A stretch of 64,000 bases of DNA from positions 5,816,001 through 5,880,000 of the forward strand of contig NZ_JAFBCK010000001.1 of assembly GCF_016907695.1 (NCBI RefSeq), written 5' to 3'. The stretch comes from Actinokineospora baliensis. GTDB lineage: Bacteria; Actinomycetota; Actinomycetes; Mycobacteriales; Pseudonocardiaceae. The notes beneath the pieces are model-generated. The model saw only the letters and a list, made by a program, of their open reading frames with translations. It was not told the DNA's origin and did not search any database. Made by a program: the position numbers and the translations under genes. Positions 52,199 to 60,581 of the stretch are shown here, piece after piece (position 1 is the first letter of the stretch; each line of letters opens with the position of its first letter).

Positions 52199-53065
52199 CT
52201 ATTCGAAGCTGGCGAAATAGGTGGCGGCCATGTCCTGACCGCCGTGCCCGAGCGCGGACGCCCGCGCGAACCGGTCCGCGCCCGCGCGCACCGCGTCCAG
52301 CCGGACCCCGGCCCGCTCGGCCGCGGCGAGCACCAGCCTGGCGTCCTTCTCCGCGTTGTCCACGGTGAACGCCGGGGTGAAGTCGCCGGACCGGATGGCG
52401 GCGGACTTGCCCTGGAAGTAGCCGTTGTCCATCGGGCCACCGCTGACCACGTCGACGAAGTGCGCCGGGTCGACCCCGATGCCCTCAGCCAGCGCCATCG
52501 CCTCGGCGACGCCGCTGGTCAGCGCGATCACCCAGGTGTTGAGCACCAACTTGAGCCTGCTGGCCGCCCCGGCCTCCGCGGCGACCCACACGGTCTTGCG
52601 GCCGATGGTGTCGAACACCGGGGCCAGCGCCGCGCGCGCCGGTTCCGGCCCCGCGGCCAAGACCACCAACTGGCCCTGCTCGGCCGGTTGGCGGGTGCCT
52701 TGCACCGGCGCGTCGACGAAGGAGATCCCGCGCTCGGCCGCCCAGGCCGCCAGGTCGTCGATGTCCTCCCCGACGGTCGACAACTGCGCCCACACCGCGT
52801 CGGCACCCAATTCCGGCGCCGCCACGGCCATGGTTTCCCGCACCGCCTGCCCGTCTTTGAGAACGGTCAGCACAATGTCGGCACCTTTAACGGCGGCATT
52901 GGGACTCGCGGCCACGACGACGCCGTCAGGCACCAACTCGTCGGCTTTTTCCCGGGTGCGGTTCCACACCCGGACCTCGAATCCCGTCTTGGCCAGGTTC
53001 CGCGCCACCGGCGCACCGATGGTTCCCGTCCCGAGCACCGCGACGGTCGGCCGAGTCGAACTCAT
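52199..53065 (-). CDS. NAD(P)-dependent beta-hydroxyacid dehydrogenase (3-HIBDH/6-PGDH superfamily)
   Basis: This 288-residue enzyme has the Rossmann GTGTIGAPVARNL (residues about 12-24), the substrate block DAPVQGTRQPAEQGQL and the region of the catalytic lysine, SRLKLVLNTWVIALTSGVAEAMALAE. In family members the lysine reduces 2-hydroxy-3-oxo or imine substrates. The pattern differs a little from 3-hydroxyisobutyrate dehydrogenases (VLNTW instead of KxxNN). Together with its coupled TetR regulator it may form a sub-operon upstream of the indigoidine genes. The substrate is unknown. Confidence 0.88.
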   Translation of the reverse strand: MSSTRPTVAVLGTGTIGAPVARNLAKTGFEVRVWNRTREKADELVPDGVVVAASPNAAVKGADIVLTVLKDGQAVRETMAVAAPELGADAVWAQLSTVGEDIDDLAAWAAERGISFVDAPVQGTRQPAEQGQLVVLAAGPEPARAALAPVFDTIGRKTVWVAAEAGAASRLKLVLNTWVIALTSGVAEAMALAEGIGVDPAHFVDVVSGGPMDNGYFQGKSAAIRSGDFTPAFTVDNAEKDARLVLAAAERAGVRLDAVRAGADRFARASALGHGGQDMAATYFASFE

Positions 53066-53093
53066 GGTGAATCACTCCCCGATTGGTCGCCGA

Positions 53094-53669
53094 CTACAGC
53101 GCGCGCAGGGTCATCTCGACCACGCCGACCAGAGACTCCCTGGGCATCGTCTTGCCCAGGACCCGCAGGCCGTACATCGAGTTGAGCACGTACAGCGCCA
53201 CCGCTTCCGGCTCGTCGTCCCCGGCCAGTTCCCCGCTCGCCCTGCCTTCGCGCACGGCGTTGGTCAGCGCCGCGGCCATCCGGTCGAACACGGCGGCGAC
53301 CAGCGCGCGGACCTCCGGGTCCTGGTCGGCCAACTCCAGTGCGGTGTTCACCGCGAAGCAACCGCGCGGACCGTCCTCGGCGCACTCCTCGTCGACCACG
53401 GTCATCAACAGACCGCGGATCCGGTCGCGCACCGCCGCACCGCCCGCCAGGAACTCCTCCTGCCGGGCCGCCCACACGTCGTTGTAGCAGCGGAGGGTGT
53501 GGTGGAACAGGTCCTTCTTGCCCGTGTACGCGTTGTACAGGCTGCCGCGCCCCAGACCGGTGGAGTCCACCAGGTCCGAGGCCGAGGTCGCGAGGTACCC
53601 CTTGGACCAGAACGCCTGCATGGCGCTCTCGAGCACCCGCTCCGGGTCGTACGCCTTGGGTCGTGCCAT
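53094..53669 (-). CDS. TetR family transcriptional regulator
   Basis: This 191-residue regulator has the TetR HTH MARPKAYDPERVLESAMQAFWSKGYLATSASDLVDSTGLGRGSLYNAYTGKKDLF (recognition helix about residues 38-47). The C-terminal part is helical, with a late ALYVLNSMYGLRVLGKTM. ATG 53669 lies seven bases after the -10 box TAGTGT, so the mRNA is leaderless; a dyad overlaps the promoter. It is 28 bp ahead of the dehydrogenase gene and divergent from the monooxygenase; it may control both. Confidence 0.92.
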   Translation of the reverse strand: MARPKAYDPERVLESAMQAFWSKGYLATSASDLVDSTGLGRGSLYNAYTGKKDLFHHTLRCYNDVWAARQEEFLAGGAAVRDRIRGLLMTVVDEECAEDGPRGCFAVNTALELADQDPEVRALVAAVFDRMAAALTNAVREGRASGELAGDDEPEAVALYVLNSMYGLRVLGKTMPRESLVGVVEMTLRAL

Positions 53670-53676
53670 GACGGGG

Positions 53677-53705
53677 ACACTAGCAGTTGTGTAACATCCG
53701 TTCAA
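53677..53705 (-). promoter_or_regulatory. Leaderless promoter of tetR with overlapping dyad
   Basis: On the minus strand TTGAAC (53705-53700), 17 bp, TAGTGT (53682-53677) gives a consensus-like promoter. The segment 53677-53692 (ACACTAGCAGTTGTGT) is an imperfect palindrome covering the -10 box, a likely autoregulatory operator. Confidence 0.6.
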
Positions 53706-53751
53706 GTATTCGGTCCGGTGCGCTCGGTGAGCGCGGGCGACGGGGGTCCAG

Positions 53752-55227
53752 GTGCGCGGTGTGGTTGTCGTCGGCGGTGGTCCTGTGGGCATGCTGATGG
53801 CCGCTGAGCTGGCGATCCGCGGTGTGGCGACGACCGTCGTGGAGTCGCGGTCGGCCACGCACGACGAGCCGCGCGCGGGCACGCTGCACGCGCGCACGGT
53901 GCAGTCCTTGACCAGGCGTGGCTACCTGAGCGCGCCGGACGCGGCAACGGCACGGTCCCGGCGCACCGTCACCGTGCCGTTCCACTTCGCCGGCCGGCCG
54001 ATCCTCACGTTGGAGTCGCCCGCCGCGGAGGGGCCGCCGATGGTCGGGCGGTCGCAAGCGGACTTGGAGCGGTTCTTCGAGGCACGGGCGCGGGCAGCGG
54101 GCGCTGTTGTCCGACGCGGGGAGACCGTGGTGGACGTGCGCTCCGGTCCTGACCGGGTCGAGGTGGAACTCGACGGCGGCGAGGTGCTCGTCGGCGCCTA
54201 TGCCGTGGGGTGCGACGGGGCGCGCAGCACGGTTCGTGAGCGGCTCGGGTTCACCTCGACCACCACCCCGCCCACGTTCGCCGGGATCCTCGGTCTGGTC
54301 CGCCTGGACAACCCCGCGGTCGTGCCGAGTGGGTGGGCACACGGCCCTGTGGGGTCGACGCTGGCCAACGTGAGCCCACTGGGGTTGAGCCGGATCGTCG
54401 CGCACGAGTTCGGCGACCTGCCGGATCGCGGCAGCCCGGTCACGCTGGACGAGCTGCGGGGCGTCACGTCCCGCGTCCTGCAACGGGACGTACGGATGTC
54501 GCGACCCGCGTACCTCGGCCGGTTCAGCGACTTCACCCGGCTCGCCGACACCTATCGCATCGGCCGGGTGCTGCTGGCCGGTGACGCGGCCCACGTGCAC
54601 GCGCCGCTGGGCGGCCAGGGGCTCAACACGGGCCTGCAGGACGCGATCAACCTGGGGTGGAAGCTGGCAATGGTGGTCGCGGGACGCGCCCCGGAGCGGC
54701 TGCTCGACACCTACGACAGCGAGCGGCGGCCGGTCGCGGCGGCGGTGATCGCCAACACCCGGGTGCAGGGGGCACTGATGCGGCCGGACGCGGAGCCGGT
54801 GCGTGGGTTCGTCGCCGGGCTGATGTCGTTGCCGGACAACAACTCCGGGATCAGTGACTTGATCAGCGGCCAGGGCGTGCGCTACACCGACGGGCCGGGG
54901 CTGACCGGGGCGTTCCTGCCCAACGCGCCGATCGGCGAGTCCTCGGTGGTCGAACTGCTCGTGCCGGGTGAGCCGGTGCTCCTGCTCTCCGGCGACGTCC
55001 TGGAGGCGGCGCCGTGGGCGGACCGGGTGCGGATGGTCACAGTGGACGGTTCCCCGTTCGCCGACCCGGCGATCCTGCTGCGGCCGGACGGGTACGTCGC
55101 CTGGTCAGGGGCCACGGGGGTCTCGGCCGCGTTGACCTCGTGGTTCGGCGAGCCCGGCGCGGCGTTGGGGCATACTGGCCGCACTGGTCGGGCGGAACTC
55201 TGTGGGGGTCGGGCGTGCGGGTCGTGA
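53752..55227 (+). CDS. FAD-dependent monooxygenase (aromatic hydroxylase type)
   Basis: This 491-residue flavoprotein has the FAD motif VVVVGGGPVGMLMAAELA (residues 4-21), the DG motif GCDGARSTVRERL (near residue 160) and the second FAD motif RVLLAGDAAHVHAPLGGQGLNTGLQDAINLGWKLA (near residue 275), as in PHBH-like hydroxylases of polyketides and phenols. GTG 53752 is the start. Its C-terminus overlaps the response regulator by 13 bases. It is divergent from the TetR gene and could hydroxylate an aromatic compound; the link to indigoidine is not evident. Confidence 0.92.
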   Translation: MRGVVVVGGGPVGMLMAAELAIRGVATTVVESRSATHDEPRAGTLHARTVQSLTRRGYLSAPDAATARSRRTVTVPFHFAGRPILTLESPAAEGPPMVGRSQADLERFFEARARAAGAVVRRGETVVDVRSGPDRVEVELDGGEVLVGAYAVGCDGARSTVRERLGFTSTTTPPTFAGILGLVRLDNPAVVPSGWAHGPVGSTLANVSPLGLSRIVAHEFGDLPDRGSPVTLDELRGVTSRVLQRDVRMSRPAYLGRFSDFTRLADTYRIGRVLLAGDAAHVHAPLGGQGLNTGLQDAINLGWKLAMVVAGRAPERLLDTYDSERRPVAAAVIANTRVQGALMRPDAEPVRGFVAGLMSLPDNNSGISDLISGQGVRYTDGPGLTGAFLPNAPIGESSVVELLVPGEPVLLLSGDVLEAAPWADRVRMVTVDGSPFADPAILLRPDGYVAWSGATGVSAALTSWFGEPGAALGHTGRTGRAELCGGRACGS

Positions 55228-55862
55228 TCGCCGAGGACGACGCGCTGCTGCGCGAGGGCCTGGTCCTGCTGCTGAGCACGGCCGGTGTCGACGTGCGGGC
55301 GGCCGTGGACAACGCGACCGACTTCCTCGCCGCGGTCACCGCCGACCGGCCCGACGCGGTCGTCGTGGACGTGCGGTTGCCGCCGACGTTCACCGACGAC
55401 GGCCTGCGCGCCGCGGTCGAGGCCCGCCGGGTGCACCCCGGCCTGCCGGTGCTGGTCCTGTCGGCGTTCGTGGAGAACAGCTACGCGGCCGAACTGCTCG
55501 CCGACGGCGGTGGCGGGGTGGGGTACCTGCTCAAGGAGCGCGTCGGCCGGGTCGAGCAGTTCCTCGACGCACTGCACCGGGTCGCGGGCGGCGGCACGGC
55601 GATGGACCCCGAGGTGATCGCGCAGTTGCTGGTCCGGCACCGGGCCGACGACCCGCTGGAGACCCTGACCGGCCGCGAGCGCGAGGTGCTCGCGCTGATG
55701 GCGGAGGGGCACAACAACTCCACGATCGCCTCGATGCTGGTCATCAGCGACGGCGCGGTGCACAAGCACATCCGCAACATCTTCAGCAAGCTCAACCTGC
55801 CCAGCGACGAGGCGGGCCACCGCCGCGTCCTGGCCGTCCTGGCGTACCTCAACGCCTCGTGA
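55215..55862 (+). CDS. NarL/FixJ-type response regulator
   Basis: This 215-residue protein has a receiver domain (VRVVIAEDDALLREGLVLLL; phosphoacceptor Asp in DAVVVDVRLPP; LVLSAF; LLKE lysine) and a LuxR-type HTH (TGREREVLALMAEGHNNSTIASMLVISDGAVHKHIRNIFSKL). No histidine kinase is adjacent, so it is an orphan. GTG 55215 is chosen because it begins the receiver; it overlaps the end of the monooxygenase gene by 13 bases, so it may be coexpressed with it. Confidence 0.88.
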   Translation: MRVVIAEDDALLREGLVLLLSTAGVDVRAAVDNATDFLAAVTADRPDAVVVDVRLPPTFTDDGLRAAVEARRVHPGLPVLVLSAFVENSYAAELLADGGGGVGYLLKERVGRVEQFLDALHRVAGGGTAMDPEVIAQLLVRHRADDPLETLTGREREVLALMAEGHNNSTIASMLVISDGAVHKHIRNIFSKLNLPSDEAGHRRVLAVLAYLNAS

Positions 55863-56017
55863 CTGGGCCGTTCGCGCGATCGCGGTAGCCCTGGCACCAC
55901 CCCCTCCCGTACCGGCAGCGGGATCCGCAAGACGGGTGCTCGCGCCATCGGAACGCGGCCCTGCGGCTTGTAGCTTGGGATTCACCGGACGATCCGGTTC
56001 CAATGAGGGGAATCCCA

Positions 56018-57538
56018 GTGCTGGCAAGGAAAGTGAAGCGATTCGGCGCGCTCGTGGCGGCCGCGACCATGGGAGTCGGCGTGCTGGCCGGTTCCGCGGC
56101 CGCGACATCCACAGAGTCCACTGCGGACACACTCGCGCTCTACCACAAGCAGAGGCTGACCTGGAAGCCTTGTGACCACGAGGTTCTGGACAAGGCGGGC
56201 GCCCAGTGCGCGGACGTCACGGTGCCGATGGACTACTCGCGGCCCCGCGGCCGGACCATCACCGTGGCGATCTCGCGGCTGAAGGCGACCGACGCCAAGC
56301 AGCGGCGCGGCGTCATGCTGTCCAACCCGGGCGGGCCGGGCGGTCAGGGGCTGGACATGATGGTGGGGGTCCGCGAGCGGATGTCGGCCGACGTGCGGGC
56401 CAGGTACGACCTGATCGGCATGGACCCGCGCGGGATCGGCCGCTCCACCCCGGTGGACTGCGGCTGGCCGATCGGCAACATGCTGCGGTCGGGCGGGGAG
56501 AACTGGGCCGCGTTCGAGGCGAACACGGCGCTGCTCGCCGATCTCGCCCGCCGCCGCTGCTCGGCAACCGAGGGTGAATACCTGCGGCACACCACAACCC
56601 GCAACACCGCGCGGGACATGGACGTGGTCCGCGGTGCGCTCGGCGAGCCGCGGATCAGCTACTTCGGCTGGTCGTACGGCACCTACCTCGGCGCGGTGTA
56701 CACCCAGATGTTCCCGGGGCGCAGCGACCGGTTCGTCCTCGACAGCGCGATCAACCCCCGCGACTACGGCCTGCCGATGATGCAGGCGATGGGCGAGGTC
56801 AACGAAGCCGCTCTCGACGACTGGGCGCGGTGGACCGCGGCCCGCGACGCCCAGTACCACCTGGGGACCACACCGCGGCAGGTGCGTGCGGCAGTCGAGG
56901 ACCTGCTACGACGAGCAGCGCACAAACCGATCCCGCTGGGCACGACCACGATCAACCAGCACGAACTCCCGGTGGTCCTGTTCGTGCACCTGGCCGACGT
57001 CCGCAGCAACCCCACCCTCGCCGCCGACGTCCGCCTCCTGGTCGACGCCGCAGCAGGCAAGCCCGTCACCCCGAGCCCGGAGCTGCTCACCATCCTGCGC
57101 CTGTTCCAGAACCCGACCCTGCAGACCCAGGGCTCAGGCCAAGCCGCCGTCCTGTGCGGTGACGCCCCCATGCCCCGGGACCCCCGCACCTATTGGCGAA
57201 CGATCCAGCGCATCCGCCCCACCCAACCGGTCTTCGGCGCTCTGACCCACAACATCAGCGCCTGCGCCTTCTGGCGCGCACCCGCCGAACCCCTCACCAC
57301 GATCCACAACTCCACCCCCGCCCTCATCGTCCAGGCCACCGCCGACACCCGCACCCCCTACACCAGCGGCGTCGGCCTACACCGAGCACTCCCCGCCTCC
57401 CGGCTCGTCACTCTCCAGGACGTGCGCATCCACGCCATCTTCGGCCACTACCCCAACACCTGCGTGGAAACCACCATCAACACCTACCTCCGCGACGGCA
57501 CCCTCCCCCGCACCAACCCCACCTGCCACAACGACTAG
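56018..57538 (+). CDS. Secreted alpha/beta hydrolase of the tripeptidyl aminopeptidase (SlpD/TAP) family
   Basis: This 506-residue exported protein has a signal peptide (VLARKVKRFGALVAAATMGVGVLAGSAAA). The GGPGGQGLD oxyanion loop, the nucleophile elbow GWSYGTY and the late ATADTRTPY (Asp) and DVRIHAIFG (His) give the catalytic triad of the tripeptidyl aminopeptidase/proline iminopeptidase-like family. It would cleave peptides outside the cell. GTG 56018 is preferred because AGGGG lies in front of it; ATG 56003 gives five more residues. It is followed by a strong terminator. Confidence 0.9.
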   Translation: MLARKVKRFGALVAAATMGVGVLAGSAAATSTESTADTLALYHKQRLTWKPCDHEVLDKAGAQCADVTVPMDYSRPRGRTITVAISRLKATDAKQRRGVMLSNPGGPGGQGLDMMVGVRERMSADVRARYDLIGMDPRGIGRSTPVDCGWPIGNMLRSGGENWAAFEANTALLADLARRRCSATEGEYLRHTTTRNTARDMDVVRGALGEPRISYFGWSYGTYLGAVYTQMFPGRSDRFVLDSAINPRDYGLPMMQAMGEVNEAALDDWARWTAARDAQYHLGTTPRQVRAAVEDLLRRAAHKPIPLGTTTINQHELPVVLFVHLADVRSNPTLAADVRLLVDAAAGKPVTPSPELLTILRLFQNPTLQTQGSGQAAVLCGDAPMPRDPRTYWRTIQRIRPTQPVFGALTHNISACAFWRAPAEPLTTIHNSTPALIVQATADTRTPYTSGVGLHRALPASRLVTLQDVRIHAIFGHYPNTCVETTINTYLRDGTLPRTNPTCHND

Positions 57539-57545
57539 CGCCCCG

Positions 57546-57575
57546 GGGGCGGGCCGCCTCCGGCCCGCCCCTTTG
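57546..57575 (+). terminator. 11-bp hairpin terminator with short T run
   Basis: GGGGCGGGCCG pairs with CGGCCCGCCCC around CCTC, followed by TTTG. It ends the hydrolase transcript. Confidence 0.8.
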
Positions 57576-57599
57576 TCCCATCTGCTCTACATTGAGCCG

Positions 57600-58403
57600 G
57601 TGTCTGCTCTGTTGCTGGTCACCGACCTGACCTACCCCGCTCGTGGTCGTCGCTACGGCGATGAGGACGCGTACCTGTCGGCTCGGTTGCGGGAGTCGTT
57701 CGAGGTGGGGTTGTGCCACCCGTTGGACGCGGCCGCGTTGATGGATCGGTTTGATGTGGTGATGGTGCGCAACAGCGGGCCGGTGATGAACTACCCGGCC
57801 GAGTACGCGGCGTTCCGGGCGCGGGCGTTGGAGCGCGGGACTGTCGTCTACAACCCGTTGGGCGGGCGGGGAGACATGGCGGGCAAGCAGTACCTTGTGG
57901 ACTTGACGACGGCTGGATTCCCCGTGATTCCCACCGTGGACAAGGCCGACGATGTCGACCGGCTGCCTGAAGTCGAGACCTATGTGGTCAAGCCAAAGGC
58001 GGGTGCCGATTCGGCAGGGCTCGTCTTCACCACGCGCGACGGGATCGACGCTGGCGGTGATGTGCTGGTCCAGCCGCGGGTCGACTTCCAGTACGAGGTG
58101 TCGTTCTACTTCGTCGACCACCGGTTCCACTACGCCCTCTACGCGCCCGACCCCGAGCGGCGCTGGGAGCTGACCGAGTACCGGCCGACCGGCGAGGACC
58201 TGGCCTTCGCCCAGCGGTTCATCGAGTGGAACACCCTCACGCACGGCATCCAGCGGGTCGACGCCTGCCGGACCGCCGACGGGTTGTTCCTGGTCGAACT
58301 GGAGGACCTCAACCCGTACCTGTCGCTCGACCTCGTGCCCGAGTCCACCCGCGACACCTTCGTCGACGCCGTCGCGGCGTCTGTGCGGTCACTGCTCGGC
58401 TAA
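57600..58403 (+). CDS. ATP-grasp (RimK-like) ligase
   Basis: This 267-residue protein has the ATP-grasp layout: N-terminal VSALLLVTDLTYPARGRRYGD, VVKPKAGADSAG (nucleotide-binding Lys), DVLVQPRVDFQYEVSFYF and the Mg-binding ELEDLNPYL. It would join an amino or carboxyl substrate to a peptide or amino acid. GTG 57600 lies six bases after TACATT (57588-57593), so the mRNA is probably leaderless. A 28-residue ORF lies 161 bp downstream on the same strand; a peptide-modifying function is an inference. No methyltransferase or protease partner is seen. Confidence 0.82.
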   Translation: MSALLLVTDLTYPARGRRYGDEDAYLSARLRESFEVGLCHPLDAAALMDRFDVVMVRNSGPVMNYPAEYAAFRARALERGTVVYNPLGGRGDMAGKQYLVDLTTAGFPVIPTVDKADDVDRLPEVETYVVKPKAGADSAGLVFTTRDGIDAGGDVLVQPRVDFQYEVSFYFVDHRFHYALYAPDPERRWELTEYRPTGEDLAFAQRFIEWNTLTHGIQRVDACRTADGLFLVELEDLNPYLSLDLVPESTRDTFVDAVAASVRSLLG

Positions 58404-58563
58404 GACAAGAGGCGCGATCCCGGCCCTGGATACACCGGTCCCCCGCCGGGACCCGATACGCGACTTCGGGGTGGTCCTCGGTCGCGCTGGCGAAGTGTCC
58501 CGCCGAGCCGGTTCACCCCGCCAGGGACTGGGAAACCGGTCGCCGATGTCCTTACGATTACCC

Positions 58564-58650
58564 GTGTTCGAAGCCGACGCGACTGTCCTCACCGGAGGGT
58601 CGACCGTCACCACGAGCGCGGGTCTCCTCATCGGACGCCAGGTCCGGTGA
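58564..58650 (+). CDS. Candidate 28-residue leaderless peptide
   Basis: GTG 58564 begins VFEADATVLTGGSTVTTSAG and ends LLIGRQVR before TGA 58648-58650. TACGAT (58553-58558) lies five bases upstream, fitting a leaderless transcript. Most third codon positions are G or C. Rich in Thr, Ser and Gly, it could be a small modified peptide made with the ATP-grasp enzyme, or a chance ORF. The rest of 58404-58668 holds a weak hairpin (58437-58453) and nothing else recognised. Confidence 0.3.
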   Translation: MFEADATVLTGGSTVTTSAGLLIGRQVR

Positions 58651-58668
58651 GGGGGCCCGCACCACTTC

Positions 58669-59049
58669 TCAGGACCGGGGCCGCGCCGACTTGAGCCGCT
58701 CGGACTCCTTGCGGAACTCCGCCTGGGTCTCCCGCTCGCGGCGCAGCCAGTCCGGGTCCTCCGCCTTGATCGCCTCGATCTCCGCCGTGGTCAGCGCCCC
58801 GGTCACCCCGGCCCGGGCGAGCCCGCCGATGGACACCTTCAGCTTGGCCGCCACCACCTGCCGCGGGTGCGGACCGTCGCGGCGCAGGTCCCGCAGCCAG
58901 GTGGGCGGGTCGGCCTGCAGGGCGTTGAGCTCGTCGCGGGTGACGGTGCCCTCTTGGAACTCGGCGGGCGTGGCCTCCAGGTAAACGCCCAGTTTCTTCG
59001 CCGCGGTGGCGGGCTTCATCGTTTGGGGGGTCTTGCTCGCCGAGGTCAT
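58669..59049 (-). CDS. DUF5997 family protein
   Basis: This 126-residue cytoplasmic protein starts MTSASKTPQTMKPATAAKKLGVYLEATPAEFQ. The KLGVYLxATPxEFQ segment is the conserved DUF5997 start. ATG 59049 is chosen for that; a longer in-frame ORF runs into the divergent gene. The function is unknown. It is divergent from the LysR-sensor protein at 59095 with 45 bp between, a pair seen often in actinobacteria. Confidence 0.85.
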   Translation of the reverse strand: MTSASKTPQTMKPATAAKKLGVYLEATPAEFQEGTVTRDELNALQADPPTWLRDLRRDGPHPRQVVAAKLKVSIGGLARAGVTGALTTAEIEAIKAEDPDWLRRERETQAEFRKESERLKSARPRS

Positions 59050-59094
59050 GGGGGCAAGCGTAGCGGGGGCGTTCACGGGCGGTAGTCTGACCTG

Positions 59095-59781
59095 GTGACA
59101 GGGTCGGCCGTGGGTACACCGTTCCGGCTCGCGTACGTGCCGGGGGTGACGCCCGCCAAGTGGGTCCGGATCTGGACCGAGCGCCTCCCCGAGTCCCCCC
59201 TGGACCTGTCCCACCTGACCTCCGCCGACGCCGCCACCGCCGTCCGCGACCGCCAGGTCGACGCCGCCCTGCTCCGCATGCCCGCCGACCGCACCGGCCT
59301 GCACGCGATCCCCCTGTACACCGAAACCACGGTGGTGGTCATCCCCAAAGACCACCTCCTCACCGCGGCCGACACCCTCACCCCCGCGGACCTGGCGGAC
59401 GAACTCCTCCTCCACCCCCTCGACGACACCCTACCCTGGCCCCACCCCCCCGGCCGCCCGGCCAAAGACCGCCCCACCACCACCCCCGACGCGGTTGAGT
59501 TGGTCGCCGCAGGCATCGGCCTCCTCGTCGTCCCCCAGTCCCTGGCCCGCCTCCACCACCGCCGGGACCTGACCTACCGCCCCCTCGAGGACGCCCCCCA
59601 GTCCCAGGTGGCACTGGCCTGGCTGGAGAACGAGACCACCGACCCCATCGACACCTTCATCGGCATCATCCGCGGCCGAACCCCCAACAGCACCCGAGGC
59701 CGCGCCCCCGCCGCGACACCCCCCAAGCCCCGCGCCAAACCCACCCCCACTCCCCCACGCCGAAAGCAACGCCGCCGCTAA
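59095..59781 (+). CDS. LysR substrate-binding-domain protein without HTH
   Basis: This 228-residue protein is a LysR effector domain (PFRLAYVPGVTPAKWVRIWTERLPESPLDLSHL, IPLYTETTVVVIPKDHLL, VELVAAGIGLLVVPQSLARLH) lacking an N-terminal HTH. The C-terminal tail is rich in Pro, Arg and Lys (RGRAPAATPPKPRAKPTPTP). GTG 59095 lies six bases after TAGTCT (59083-59088), so the mRNA is leaderless. It is divergent from DUF5997 and may work with it as a sensor; whether it binds DNA through the basic tail is unknown. Confidence 0.82.
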   Translation: MTGSAVGTPFRLAYVPGVTPAKWVRIWTERLPESPLDLSHLTSADAATAVRDRQVDAALLRMPADRTGLHAIPLYTETTVVVIPKDHLLTAADTLTPADLADELLLHPLDDTLPWPHPPGRPAKDRPTTTPDAVELVAAGIGLLVVPQSLARLHHRRDLTYRPLEDAPQSQVALAWLENETTDPIDTFIGIIRGRTPNSTRGRAPAATPPKPRAKPTPTPPRRKQRRR

Positions 59782-59972
59782 CCCTCCACAGAGGACACCC
59801 TCGCGCCCACCGCTGGCGGCTGCCCTCAGTCATGGCAGGGGAAATCTGGGACATCGTTTCAGGGTGAGGTGCGCCAGAAGCCCCCCGCCAGCCACCGCTC
59901 CCGGATGCTGCTGGGGCCAACTCAGCCGCTGGACACCCAGAAGCCACTGGTGCCAGCCCACCGAGCCACCCG

Positions 59973-59999
59973 CGCAAACCAAGTCCGCCCCATCGAGCC
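59973..59999 (+). repeat. Solitary right arm of the palindromic repeat
   Basis: CGCAAACCAAGTCC followed by GCCCCATCGAGCC matches the right arm of the 147-bp repeat, without the left arm. The surrounding spacer (59863-60092, AGAAGCCACTGGTGCCAGCC and others) also resembles the spacers of the clusters. No gene lies in 59782-60837. Confidence 0.7.
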
Positions 60000-60092
60000 G
60001 CCACGCCCAGCCCCCGAGCTGGCCCACCTATCCCAGCCTCCGAGCTAGCCCCGCGAGCCTCGCCGCTGCTCCTGGAAGCCGCTGCCCCTAAC

Positions 60093-60239
60093 TGCTCGAT
60101 GGGGCGAACTTGTTTTGCGCGGGGCCCCTGCGCCAGTCGTGGCAGGACCGCAAAGCTGGGGCCGAAGAGCATGGCCCTGTCCGCGCAGAACGCTACGACT
60201 GCCGCCACCCCACGCAAAACAAGTCCGCCCCATCGAGCC
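60093..60239 (-). repeat. 147-bp palindromic repeat, copy E4 (inverted)
   Basis: It is the reverse complement of the E1/E3 form (TGCTCGATGGGGCGAACTTG at its left end, then GGGGCCCCTGCGCCAGTCGT), differing at few positions. It is oriented opposite to the other copies. Confidence 0.88.
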
Positions 60240-60335
60240 GCCGCACCCGCCCCCCCGAGCCAGCCCACCCAACCCAACCACCCGAGCCCACCCCGCCAGC
60301 CCGGCCACCGCTCCTCGGAGGCCGCCCGCATGCTC

Positions 60336-60485
60336 TGCTCGATGGGGTGGACCTGTTTTGTGTGGGGGTGCGGCACCCGTAGCCTGACCGGCGGCTGGCT
60401 GGGCCGTCCCTTTGGCCCCCAGCTTTTCAGGCCCAGCACGGGTGTCGCAGGGGCCCCGCACAAAACAGGTCCACCCCATCGAGCC
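60336..60485 (+). repeat. Palindromic repeat, copy E5 (T type)
   Basis: The left arm GGGGTGGACCTGTTTTGTG matches a right arm CACAAAACAGGTCCACCCC without mismatch. The inner stem is CACCCGT (60374-60380) with ACGGGTG (60438-60444), both sides changed relative to E1. Confidence 0.88.
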
Positions 60486-60581
60486 CACCCAACCCAGCCC
60501 GCCGAGTCAGCCCCGCCAGCCCAACCCACCGGGTCAGCCCACCGAACCCGACCACCGCTCCGAGGAGTCGCTGGTGCCAAC

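Noticed and set aside
58669..59415. 248-residue minus ORF extending DUF5997 upstream
   Set aside because: The extension overlaps the divergent LysR-sensor gene and precedes the conserved DUF5997 start.
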